Under the pieces are notes generated by a model, which did no database searches, was not told the origin of the DNA, and saw only the letters and a program-made list of their open reading frames with translations. The translations under genes were made by a program, and so were the position numbers. Source: Armatimonadota bacterium (GTDB lineage: Bacteria; Armatimonadota; Fimbriimonadia; Fimbriimonadales; ATM1). From it: a stretch of DNA of 64,000 bases. The stretch covers positions 83,486 through 147,485 of the forward strand of contig QEUM01000003.1 in the NCBI GenBank assembly GCA_003577165.1, in the 5' to 3' direction. Shown one piece after another: positions 1 to 7,653 of the stretch (its first letter is position 1; each line of letters starts with the position of its first letter).

Positions 1-1152
1 GTTCATGATGTCGTTGAACGCCTTGATCTTGTCGAGCGAAAGCTTGTGAAGCGGCAGGTTCGTTTTGAAGACTTGGAAGTCGTCGCGAATGATGTGCCAG
101 TCGTAGACGTCGTAGTTGATCTGCGCTACGAGAGGCTGCCTTTGACGGCCCCTGCGCTCCATGTAGTTGTAGCCGATCGGATTGAAGAGCAGAATCCCCA
201 TCTGGCCGTTCAGCACCGCGTACTCATAGGGATAACTCGCCGAGAAGGCGCCTGGCGCGACAACGTCGAAAAGTCGGTTCACCTGGACGGAATCGTGGAT
301 GAGCTCGCGCCATCCGGCCGGATTGCCCGCTAACTGCCGGAAACTGAACGGGAACACTTGGTTGTTCGGAACGTCGTATTCGAACCCAGGTCGCACCGTT
401 ACGACGACGTCGATCAAATCGACCTTCCTGTAGCCGAGCGCGTCGTTCACCCAATAACTGAAGTTGACTTTGTAACTGACGTTACGAGACGCGTTGCCCG
501 GAAGCCACAATTGCTCGCTCTCCACGTCATAAGCGAATTGGTGGTCCGCAGGATTGCGAATTGGATCGCCGGCGTTCGTCCCCTCCAATTCGATGGACTC
601 CATGTTGGCGCCGTAAACCAGCAAGAGGTTCGGATCGTTGACGATCGGTCCGAAGTTCAGGACCCGCAGGCCGCCGTAATAGATCACTGGATTTCCGATA
701 GGACGAGGTGCCGGAATCTTTCCGCCCTCTCCCACGATTCGTCGGAACATGTTGGCGTCGTTGTAATAGCGGTACGGGATGAACGTGTCGGCCCCCCCCG
801 GATTGTCGACGACGAGAGTGCCGTCTTCCAGCAGTTCGTTGGAACCCGGTCCGAGGTCTTGGGGACGCCGATCCGGATCCGCTTCGATGTAAAGTTGGTA
901 GCCGCTGCCAGGATCGCGGTAGATGTATCGAACCGCAAGGATCTGAGTCGGCAAATCCTCCGCCGTCGTCTCCAGTGCGTCAAGGGCGCGTCTCGCCATC
1001 GCCTGAGCGCGGGCGTAGTCCTTCGTCACGCCCAGCGTCAAAAAGCCACGCGGATACAGGCGAACGATGGTGAGGATCCCGATGACCATGATCACGATGA
1101 CCACCAGGACTTCTATGAGCGTGAACGCTCCGGTCTTTCGATTACGCTGCAT
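1..1152 (-). CDS. Type IV pilin-like prepilin protein (partial, runs off left edge)
   Basis: An open frame on the minus strand begins at ATG 1152 and stays open for 384 codons to base 1, so the C-terminus lies outside the window. The N-terminus is a class III prepilin leader: a short basic stretch (MQRNRKTGA) followed by FTLIEVLVVIVIMVIGIL, with cleavage expected before F10 and Glu at mature position 5. PilD should cleave and N-methylate it at the inner membrane. The remaining 350-plus residues are a large polar globular domain, much bigger than a major pilin (about 150 aa), so it is more likely a minor pilin or pseudopilin. A GAGGAGA-type ribosome site precedes the start. It lies 62 bp downstream of another prepilin gene and near pilD. 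I do not recognise the globular part. Confidence 0.8.
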   Translation of the reverse strand, partial: MQRNRKTGAFTLIEVLVVIVIMVIGILTIVRLYPRGFLTLGVTKDYARAQAMARRALDALETTAEDLPTQILAVRYIYRDPGSGYQLYIEADPDRRPQDLGPGSNELLEDGTLVVDNPGGADTFIPYRYYNDANMFRRIVGEGGKIPAPRPIGNPVIYYGGLRVLNFGPIVNDPNLLLVYGANMESIELEGTNAGDPIRNPADHQFAYDVESEQLWLPGNASRNVSYKVNFSYWVNDALGYRKVDLIDVVVTVRPGFEYDVPNNQVFPFSFRQLAGNPAGWRELIHDSVQVNRLFDVVAPGAFSASYPYEYAVLNGQMGILLFNPIGYNYMERRGRQRQPLVAQINYDVYDWHIIRDDFQVFKTNLPLHKLSLDKIKAFNDIMN

Positions 1153-1214
1153 CGAGAGGTCTCCTCATGCCGTGTGTCGCCTCGATGGGTCGAGCTTCCC
1201 CAGGTCGCCGATGG

Positions 1215-2069
1215 CTATTGGCCGTATCTCCATGACCGCTTGAAGACATCCCGCGAGTCCGAAGGTCGGACGTTGCCGCCAAGGAATAGAACCAATTCGC
1301 TGTTCCGGCGGTCCGGAAGCGGAGACGCTGGATAGTCCGGATCGGCGGGGTCCACTTCGTACGGGAAGGAGCGGTAGAAACTGTTCCACGTCACCACCGT
1401 GTCCTCCGGCGGGTCGTTGTAGCCGAGCTGGCGTGGGTTGTCGTTCGGGCCCCCGCCCATCGTCTGCGCCGTCACCGTCCAAAACAGGATGTAGCGCAGT
1501 TCGTAGTAAATGCCGCCGTTCGGATCCGGCATGGGGGCGACGTCCCAGTTGTCCGCCCCATAGAACAGCGCAGGATCGGAGGGGTTACCGCCGGGAGGCG
1601 GCGCAACTCCAATGTGAGCGTAAGTGACGACGTCCGTCGGAGAGACCGCCGGATCGGTGCGGCCGAGGAACTGCGTGTCGTTGGGATCCCCTGACGATCG
1701 CGGATCGATCATCGGCCAAAAGGCGTTGACATAGGTGTCCCGGGAGGCGTCGTTCAGAGAACTGCTGAACGCGTTCAGTTCCTTGACCCGGCTCCGGAAC
1801 AAGTACCCTCGCCGGATCTGCCCCATCGGCACAGGGTTGTTCGCGGGGTCGTACTCGACGACGTTCAACAGCAGCGGCGGGTAGCCCCCCTGGTCCTGCC
1901 TGTAAAGTTGGAGCGCCTGGACCATGGTCGCCATATTCGTGCTGTCGGTCGCCCGCTTTGCGGCTATCTTTGCCCGGGAGAACACCGGGAAGAGGACCGC
2001 GCTCAGGATGGCGATGATCGCAATCACCACCAAAAGTTCGATCAGGGTGAAACCTGTTCTACGATTCAT
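1215..2069 (-). CDS. Prepilin-type N-methylation domain protein (pseudopilin-like)
   Basis: A 284-aa protein whose first 30 residues are a textbook prepilin signal: MNRRTG, then FTLIELLVVIAIIAILSAVL with Glu at position 5 of the mature chain. The following FSRAKIAAKRA... helix is what GspG/PulG-like pseudopilins show, and a soluble domain of about 230 aa rich in Pro, Asp and Tyr follows. It is expected to be processed by the prepilin peptidase encoded immediately upstream and inserted into a pilus or type II secretion pseudopilus. It sits between pilD (57-bp gap) and another prepilin gene (62-bp gap), all on the same strand, so an operon is likely. The C-terminal segment has the aspect of the G/H-type proteins common in Planctomycetes and Armatimonadota, but no specific substrate can be named. 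Confidence 0.85.
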   Translation of the reverse strand: MNRRTGFTLIELLVVIAIIAILSAVLFPVFSRAKIAAKRATDSTNMATMVQALQLYRQDQGGYPPLLLNVVEYDPANNPVPMGQIRRGYLFRSRVKELNAFSSSLNDASRDTYVNAFWPMIDPRSSGDPNDTQFLGRTDPAVSPTDVVTYAHIGVAPPPGGNPSDPALFYGADNWDVAPMPDPNGGIYYELRYILFWTVTAQTMGGGPNDNPRQLGYNDPPEDTVVTWNSFYRSFPYEVDPADPDYPASPLPDRRNSELVLFLGGNVRPSDSRDVFKRSWRYGQ

Positions 2070-2126
2070 GTTCGCCTCCGCGGAGAGTTCAATCGTCTGA
2101 CGCAGGCTGCGTCGCGTTTGTTCCAG

Positions 2127-3152
2127 TTAGGGACCTCCCGTCGCCCAGTTCCAGTAACTCTGGACCCAGCCGAGGAGGGTTCGGTCGAAGAGAGCGGCCA
2201 GGATGGCCCCCGCAGCCAGGTATGGCCCGAACGGGATGTGAGTGAATCCGGGTGTCCAATCGTCCTCGAGCGGCTCCTCGACCAACTCCTGGCCAAACCA
2301 CCACCGATCCAAACTGGGAAAGACGATGCCCACCACGTCGATCGCCAGGGCGTAGCCCAAGCCGGACCGAACGAGGCTACTGACCGTCTCCGGAGGTTCC
2401 TCCTCACCTTCTCCTTCGCTTTCCTCTACAGTCTCGGGCGGCCGCCTCAGAAGGACCTGCAGGACGCCGAAAACGACGGCCACGAGGACAGCCAACCCAA
2501 ACCCGACCAATGCAGTCGCCGGAAAGAGCACTGCTCCCAGACCCCGGGCGAGCATGATGTCGCCGTGCCCCATCGCGTCCTTCCTGAATGCCAGCCGGCC
2601 AAAGAACGCAATTCCCCAGAACACTGCGACGCCGACCAAAGCCCCGGCGACCGACGCAGGCAGTGCTAGGGAGCCTAAGTGCGCCCAAGCGCCGTCCGCG
2701 CCTGCAACGATTAGCCAGGCATTATAGCCGAGGCCGAATAGGAGTAAGAGCGCGTTGAGACCGATCGGAATCGTGTAGGTCGCCAGGTCGATCGCCGACG
2801 CGGCCACCAGCACCGAGGCGAACGCTGCCAGCACCAGAAACCGCGCGACATCCTCGCCCTCGACCAGGTTCTGCCACCAAAAGGCCGCCCACAAGGACCC
2901 CGTGATCAACTCGATGACGACGTATCGGGCGCTCACGCGCCCCTTGCAGTGGCGGCACTTCCCCCCGCTCGCGACATAACTCAGGATTGGCACGAGATCG
3001 AGAACTCCGAGCCGATGGCCGCATGCCGGGCAGTGGCTCGGCGGGGCGATAAGCGACATGCCCCGCGGAAGCCGATACACGACAACGTTCAGGAAACTGC
3101 CGATCGCAGCGCCGATGAAGAACCCAACTACGGTGGTCCAGGGATAGAACAT
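2127..3152 (-). CDS. pilD: Type IV prepilin leader peptidase/N-methyltransferase (A24)
   Basis: A 341-aa polytopic membrane aspartyl protease that cleaves prepilins and methylates the new N-terminus. After the first membrane helix comes the GSFLNVVVYRLPRG motif (residues 18-31), then the zinc-binding tetracysteine site of the methyltransferase domain, C41-x2-C44 and C66-x2-C69. The two catalytic aspartates of the TFPP family are visible as D122 (AIDLATYTIP) and D198 (GHGDIML). The protein is longer than most PilD (about 270 aa) because a very acidic linker of about 50 residues (EESEGEGEEEPPE and following) is inserted in the second half before a last pair of helices. It opens a minus-strand operon with the two prepilins and is divergent from pabBC. 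GGAAAGGA directly precedes ATG 3152. Confidence 0.95.
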   Translation of the reverse strand: MFYPWTTVVGFFIGAAIGSFLNVVVYRLPRGMSLIAPPSHCPACGHRLGVLDLVPILSYVASGGKCRHCKGRVSARYVVIELITGSLWAAFWWQNLVEGEDVARFLVLAAFASVLVAASAIDLATYTIPIGLNALLLLFGLGYNAWLIVAGADGAWAHLGSLALPASVAGALVGVAVFWGIAFFGRLAFRKDAMGHGDIMLARGLGAVLFPATALVGFGLAVLVAVVFGVLQVLLRRPPETVEESEGEGEEEPPETVSSLVRSGLGYALAIDVVGIVFPSLDRWWFGQELVEEPLEDDWTPGFTHIPFGPYLAAGAILAALFDRTLLGWVQSYWNWATGGP

Positions 3153-3230
3153 TCCTTTCCGCTCGGAGACAAGACGTTGCCGACCCGCAATTCGAAGGGT
3201 CCACCTCTCATGTCGGTCGCTGGGCGACGC

Positions 3231-3236
3231 TAAACT
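3231..3236 (+). promoter_or_regulatory. Candidate -10 element for pabBC
   Basis: TAAACT lies 14 bp before ATG 3251, giving a predicted transcript start only about 8 nt upstream of the start codon. No convincing -35 hexamer is seen. The same hexamer precedes the carboxypeptidase gene at 45085, which makes a real signal more likely. AGGA abuts the ATG but is too close to act as a normal Shine-Dalgarno sequence. Confidence 0.4.
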
Positions 3237-3250
3237 CCCCCTTCATAGGA

Positions 3251-5044
3251 ATGCGCGAGGCGGTTGTCCGATTGCCCGACCCGGGCGGCCCACGGTGGAG
3301 GTCGTTCACCGACCCGCTTCGCCATCTCGTCGCGACGACGCTGGAGGACGTGCCGTCGGTGATCGCCGAAGCCGAGAACGAGGCGCAGGCGGGCCGGATC
3401 TGCGTCGGGTACGTCGCCTTCGAGGCCGCCCCCGCCTTCGATCCGAGGTTCCCGGGAAGGCCACACGACCCGGCCTTCCCGCTCGCCGAGTTCCTCGTGT
3501 TCGACCGCTTCCACGACTCGGATTCCCTCCCCCGCAGGTTCTCAGGGGCCGCGCCGACGCTCGGGTGGCGCCCCGAACTCGCGCAGGAGGCGTACGAATC
3601 GTCGGTCCGGCGCATCCGGCGCTACATCGAAGCGGGAGACACGTACCAGGTCAACTTCACCTACAGGCTCACATGCCCAGACGAAGCCGACGCTCGGGCG
3701 CTCTTCCGAGCCATGTCCGCGTGCAGGCACACTCTGCACTCCGCGTTTCTCGATACGGAAACCGTCTGCATCTGCTCCGCGTCCCCGGAACTGTATTTCG
3801 AACTCGAAGAAGATATGGTGCGTTCGCGGCCGATGAAGGGCACGTCGCCCAGGGGGAGGTTTTCCGCCGAAGACGAAGTGATCGCGGACTCGCTGCGAGC
3901 CTGTCCGAAAGACAGGGCTGAGAACCTGATGATCGTGGACATGGTGCGCAGCGACCTCGGACGCATCGCGGTCCCCGGTTCGGTCCATGTGGATTCACTG
4001 TTCGAGATCGAGCGGTATTCGACCGTCCATCAGATGACCTCGACAGTGTCGGCGCGAACGAACGCGACGCTGCTGGACATCTTCAGGGCTACCTTCCCCC
4101 CCGCCTCCGTCACTGGCGCGCCGAAGCGAAGAACTCTGGAGATCATTCGCGAACTGGAAGCCTCGCCGCGCGGCGTCTACACGGGCTGCGTCGGAACGGT
4201 CGGCCCGGGTCGGCGAGCCGCGTTCAACGTCGCGATTCGCACAGCCGCATTTGCCCGAAGCGATCGGGAATGGTTCTACGGCGTCGGAAGCGGAATCGTA
4301 TGGGACTCCGATCCTGGGCGCGAATTCCGCGAGTGCGCCCAAAAATCGGCGATTCTCGAGCCACCGAAGGAGTTCGACCTCATCGAGACGATCCTCTGGA
4401 CGCAGGAGGACGGCTATTGCCGACTGCGCCGACATCTCGACCGCGTGGCTGCGTCGGCTCGGTACTTCGGATTTGCGGAGATGAAGGCGGACCCGGTCGC
4501 TGTCCTCGACGCCGCAGTGCGCAATCTCCAATCCAACCCGCTCGCGGTCCGACTTCGGATGAGGGAAGACGGCGCGCTGTTCGCTGAGGCACGGCCTGTC
4601 GAGCCTTGGCCGGCGGGCCGTCCGACAATCGTCGCCGTCTCCGACGAACGCGTGGATTCATCGGATCGAATGCTCTATCACAAGACCACACTGCGTGAGG
4701 CGCTCGAACGAGCAAAGCGCGCGAATCCGGATTGCGATGAAGTCCTGTTCCTAAACAAGGACGGATTTGTCACTCAAGGCGCGATCAGCAACATCGCGGT
4801 GGACATTGATGGCCGCCTGGTCACCCCCCCCGTGACTCACGGCCTCCTGCCGGGCGTTCTGCGACAAGAGATGATCGAGCGCGGACAGATGGTCGAAGGC
4901 GCCGTTCGCTTGGACGATCTCATCGCCGCCGGCGAGTTCTACGTCCTCAACTCGGTCCGAGGCATGGCGAAAGCGACGCTTCGACTCACGCCGATGACGG
5001 AACCCGTACTTGACGACAGCGCAACGGGTGCGACGCTCCGATGA
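3251..5044 (+). CDS. pabBC: Fused aminodeoxychorismate synthase component I and aminodeoxychorismate lyase
   Basis: A 597-aa two-enzyme fusion for making p-aminobenzoate, the folate precursor. Residues 1 to about 370 are a chorismate-binding domain: MKGTSPRG carries K196, the lysine that separates PabB (PIKGT) from TrpE (PIAGT), followed by the conserved AENLMIVDMVRSDLGRI, IERYSTVHQMTS and SVTGAPKRR blocks (T288 region). Residues from about 375 form a class IV PLP-dependent aminotransferase-fold lyase, with the YHKTTLREAL lysine region (about residue 478), DEVLFLNKDGFVTQGAISN and PPVTHGLLPGVLR. PabB makes 4-amino-4-deoxychorismate and the lyase releases pyruvate to give PABA. The PabA glutaminase is not in the window. 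The gene is alone on its strand, between divergent pilD and convergent pilC, with a strong hairpin after its stop. Confidence 0.93.
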   Translation: MREAVVRLPDPGGPRWRSFTDPLRHLVATTLEDVPSVIAEAENEAQAGRICVGYVAFEAAPAFDPRFPGRPHDPAFPLAEFLVFDRFHDSDSLPRRFSGAAPTLGWRPELAQEAYESSVRRIRRYIEAGDTYQVNFTYRLTCPDEADARALFRAMSACRHTLHSAFLDTETVCICSASPELYFELEEDMVRSRPMKGTSPRGRFSAEDEVIADSLRACPKDRAENLMIVDMVRSDLGRIAVPGSVHVDSLFEIERYSTVHQMTSTVSARTNATLLDIFRATFPPASVTGAPKRRTLEIIRELEASPRGVYTGCVGTVGPGRRAAFNVAIRTAAFARSDREWFYGVGSGIVWDSDPGREFRECAQKSAILEPPKEFDLIETILWTQEDGYCRLRRHLDRVAASARYFGFAEMKADPVAVLDAAVRNLQSNPLAVRLRMREDGALFAEARPVEPWPAGRPTIVAVSDERVDSSDRMLYHKTTLREALERAKRANPDCDEVLFLNKDGFVTQGAISNIAVDIDGRLVTPPVTHGLLPGVLRQEMIERGQMVEGAVRLDDLIAAGEFYVLNSVRGMAKATLRLTPMTEPVLDDSATGATLR

Positions 5045-5074
5045 CGCGTTCGCGCGTGCTGGGAATGCCAACAT

Positions 5075-5132
5075 AAGTGGTCATGCCCGCCTTCGCAGGC
5101 GGGCATGACCACTTGGAACCGGCGAAGCCGGT
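5075..5132. terminator. Double hairpin between convergent pabBC and pilC
   Basis: A perfect 18-bp inverted repeat (arms 5075-5092 and 5097-5114, loop TCGC) is followed by a second perfect 6-bp hairpin (5118-5123 with 5127-5132, loop GAA) that ends 3 bp before the pilC stop codon. The position between two convergent genes fits a bidirectional transcription end. Neither side has a good T-run, so it could instead be a dispersed palindromic (REP-like) element; I saw no second copy in the window. Confidence 0.6.
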
Positions 5133-5134
5133 CG

Positions 5135-6370
5135 TCAGACGTTTTGAAGTGCGTCGCCCTGCTGCAGCTGCTCGATGACTTTCAGCATCGGCCCGAGCAC
5201 TGCGATCGCGATGAAGCCGACGATCACGCCCAGCGCCACGATGAGAACCGGCTCAAGCGCCGACGTTAGGCTGGCGAGAGTCGCTTCGATTTCGCCTTCG
5301 TAGAAGTCTGCGATCTTCTGAAGCATGTAGTCGAGCGATCCCGATTCTTCGCCGACCGAGATCATGTGCGTGACCATCGGCGGGAATTGTCGGCTCTTCT
5401 CGAGAGGATCGGCGATTCGGTCGCCTTCTCGGATTCGCGCGCGGGATTCGAGCACCGCGTCGGCGATGATGTGGTTGCCAACCGTTCCTGCAACCGTTTC
5501 CATGGCCTGCAGGATGGGCACGCCCGAAGTGAGAAGGGTGCCGAGCGTTCGGCTAAACCGAGCCAGGCAGATCTTGTGGTGCAGCTTTCCGAAGACCGGA
5601 ATCTTGAGCTTGATCCTGTCCACGACTCTGCGGCCGAACTGCGTGCTCACAAACGCCTTCCAAACAAGCAGGAAGAGCACGAGCCCGATGAGAATCGCCC
5701 ACCACCTCTGCGTAATGAAGTTCGAAGTGTCGATGAGAATCTTCGTGGCGGTCGGGAAGTCCTCGTACTTCATTCCCAAGTCCCTAAACAACTTGATGAA
5801 CTCGGGGACGACGAACACCACCAGGGCGATGACGATCGCGAGCGCGAAGATGATGACGAGCACCGGGTACGTGACGGCGGACTTGATCTTGCGTCGAAGT
5901 TCGACGTCCTTCTCCAAGAAGTGACTCAGCCTCTGGAGCGACTCTTCCAACACGCCGCCCACTTCGCCCGCTCGGACCAATCCGATGAACAGGTTGCTGA
6001 ACGTGCGAGGGTGGCGCTGCATCGCGCGGCTCAGCGATTCGCCGCCTTCGACTCTCTCACCGATGTCGGCGATGATCCGGCGAAGTTTCGCGTCGCTCGT
6101 CTGCTGGCCGAGCACGTCCAGGCATCGAACGAGCGATACGCCCGCGTCCACCATGGTCGAGAACTGTCGGCAGAACAGCGAGAGGTTCGTGAGTTTGACT
6201 TTGCCCGTGGACCGCGCGCGGGTTCGCCGCGTGCGGAGCATCTCGACCTCGAGGATCGAGAAGCCCTGCTCCTCAAACCGTTTGCGGAGCAGTTCCTCGC
6301 TGTCAGCCTCGGCCGTGCCCTTCTGGATGGCACCAGAAGCGTCGCGGAAGGTGTAACTGAACACTGGCAT
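5135..6370 (-). CDS. pilC: Type IV pilus / type II secretion inner-membrane platform protein
   Basis: A 411-aa member of the PilC/GspF family, the inner-membrane platform that couples the PilB and PilT motors to pilin addition and removal. The N-terminus MPVFSYTFRDASGAIQKG is the family's typical start. Two T2SSF repeats are visible, about residues 65-190 (FCRQFSTMVDAGVSL...) and 265-390 (ICLARFSRTLGTLLTSGVP...), each followed by a hydrophobic region, with the typical motif SVGEESGSLDYML and the final helices EPVLIVALGVIVGFIAIAVLGPML. Length is normal. It follows pilT by 15 bp and has AAGGAGA before the start, so it is the last gene of a pilB-pilT-pilC operon. Confidence 0.96.
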   Translation of the reverse strand: MPVFSYTFRDASGAIQKGTAEADSEELLRKRFEEQGFSILEVEMLRTRRTRARSTGKVKLTNLSLFCRQFSTMVDAGVSLVRCLDVLGQQTSDAKLRRIIADIGERVEGGESLSRAMQRHPRTFSNLFIGLVRAGEVGGVLEESLQRLSHFLEKDVELRRKIKSAVTYPVLVIIFALAIVIALVVFVVPEFIKLFRDLGMKYEDFPTATKILIDTSNFITQRWWAILIGLVLFLLVWKAFVSTQFGRRVVDRIKLKIPVFGKLHHKICLARFSRTLGTLLTSGVPILQAMETVAGTVGNHIIADAVLESRARIREGDRIADPLEKSRQFPPMVTHMISVGEESGSLDYMLQKIADFYEGEIEATLASLTSALEPVLIVALGVIVGFIAIAVLGPMLKVIEQLQQGDALQNV

Positions 6371-6385
6371 CTTCGTTTCTCCTTG

Positions 6386-7597
6386 TTAGGGCCCAGGGCC
6401 GCCCATGCCGCCCGGGCCGCCGGTGCTGCCTGCGCCTGCGGGCGTATTGATCATCTTCTTCAACTCTTCGACGTTGATAGCGCGGCTGAGCGCGTCCTCG
6501 AAGGTGATGAACCCCTTCATGTACAGGTCACGAAGGTTCTGGTCCATGCTCTGCATGCCGATGCTGCCAGACGTCTGAATCATAGACGGAATCTGGTGAG
6601 TTTTGTTCTCCCGGATGAGGTTCCGGATGGCCGGCGTGGCGATCATAACCTCGACGGCGGGAATACGCCCAGGCGACCCGGCCCTTCTGAGCAGCTGCTG
6701 GGAGATGACCGCCTGAAGGTTGTTCGCCAACTGAATTCGGATCTGGTCCTGCTGACCCGGCGGGAACACGTCAATGATACGGTCGATGGACTCTGCCGCA
6801 TTGTTGGTGTGAAGCGTGGCGAACACCAAGTGGCCCGTTTCAGCGGCCGTGATGGCGAGCGCGATCGTCTCCGTGTCACGCATCTCGCCCACGAGGATGA
6901 CGTCCGGGTCTTCTCGGAGGCTGGCGCGGAGCGCGTTCGCGAAGGACTTCGTGTCGTGACCCAACTCGCGCTGGTTGATGATGGAGAGATTGTGAGTGTG
7001 GAGATACTCGATCGGGTCTTCGATCGTGATGATGTGCTCTGACCGGGTGCGGTTGATCTGGTTGATCATCGCCGCCAGCGACGTAGATTTGCCGTGGCCC
7101 GTCGGACCAGTAACGATCACGAGTCCACGCGGTTTCTTCGTCAGTTCTTCGAGCACCGGCGGCAAGTTCAACTCGCGCACCGTCGGGATACGGTTCGGGA
7201 TCAGTCGGAACGCTCCAGCGATCGCTCCTCGGTCACGGTACATGTTCACGCGGAAGCGAGCCTTTCGCGGAAGCGCGTACGAGAAGTCGAGTTCCAACGT
7301 CGTCTCGAATCGCTCGATCTGCTCGTCGGTGATGATGGCGTACATCAGCCGCGAAGTGTCATTCGGACCGAGTTTTTCGTAATTCAGTCGGATCAGTCGT
7401 CCGTCCACTCGGATCGTCGGCTCGCAATCGGTGCAGATGTGCAAGTCCGAAGCGTTCTTCTCGACGACGATGTTCAGAAGTTCGTCGACGTGGAGGGAGT
7501 CGACGCGCTTCGGCCCGGTACCCTCGTCCCCTTCGACGACCTGCTCGATGTAGGTACCCGGTAACTCAAAATCCAGTTCTTCGATAACTCCGCTCAT
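6386..7597 (-). CDS. pilT: Type IV pilus retraction ATPase
   Basis: A 403-aa hexameric retraction motor of twitching pili. It has the PilT order of motifs: an N-terminal PAS-like domain (DELLNIVVEKNASDLHI, DGRLIRL), Walker A GPTGHGKST near residue 161, the Asp box ITIEDPIEYLH, Walker B DVILVGEMRD and the His box TGHLVFATLHTNNAAE. The AIRNLIRENKTHQIPSMIQT segment and GMQSMDQNL near the C-terminus are characteristic of PilT rather than PilB/GspE; no tetracysteine is present. The tail is Gly/Pro-rich (about 25 residues). TTGGAGTGAA precedes ATG 7597. It lies between pilB (56 bp upstream) and pilC (15 bp downstream). Presence of PilT argues for a retractile pilus rather than only a secretion system. 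Confidence 0.96.
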   Translation of the reverse strand: MSGVIEELDFELPGTYIEQVVEGDEGTGPKRVDSLHVDELLNIVVEKNASDLHICTDCEPTIRVDGRLIRLNYEKLGPNDTSRLMYAIITDEQIERFETTLELDFSYALPRKARFRVNMYRDRGAIAGAFRLIPNRIPTVRELNLPPVLEELTKKPRGLVIVTGPTGHGKSTSLAAMINQINRTRSEHIITIEDPIEYLHTHNLSIINQRELGHDTKSFANALRASLREDPDVILVGEMRDTETIALAITAAETGHLVFATLHTNNAAESIDRIIDVFPPGQQDQIRIQLANNLQAVISQQLLRRAGSPGRIPAVEVMIATPAIRNLIRENKTHQIPSMIQTSGSIGMQSMDQNLRDLYMKGFITFEDALSRAINVEELKKMINTPAGAGSTGGPGGMGGPGP

Positions 7598-7653
7598 TTC
7601 ACTCCAATTGGTCTTTTTGATAGTGGGTCGTTTCCGGCAGAACCCTCAGGGGA

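Noticed and set aside
358..1335. 325-aa plus-strand open frame at the left end
   Set aside because: Antisense to the partial prepilin gene, whose leader peptide is unmistakable.
5366..7042. 558-aa plus-strand open frame
   Set aside because: Antisense to pilC and pilT, both with intact family motifs; composition is Arg/Asp/His-rich as expected of a shadow frame at high GC.
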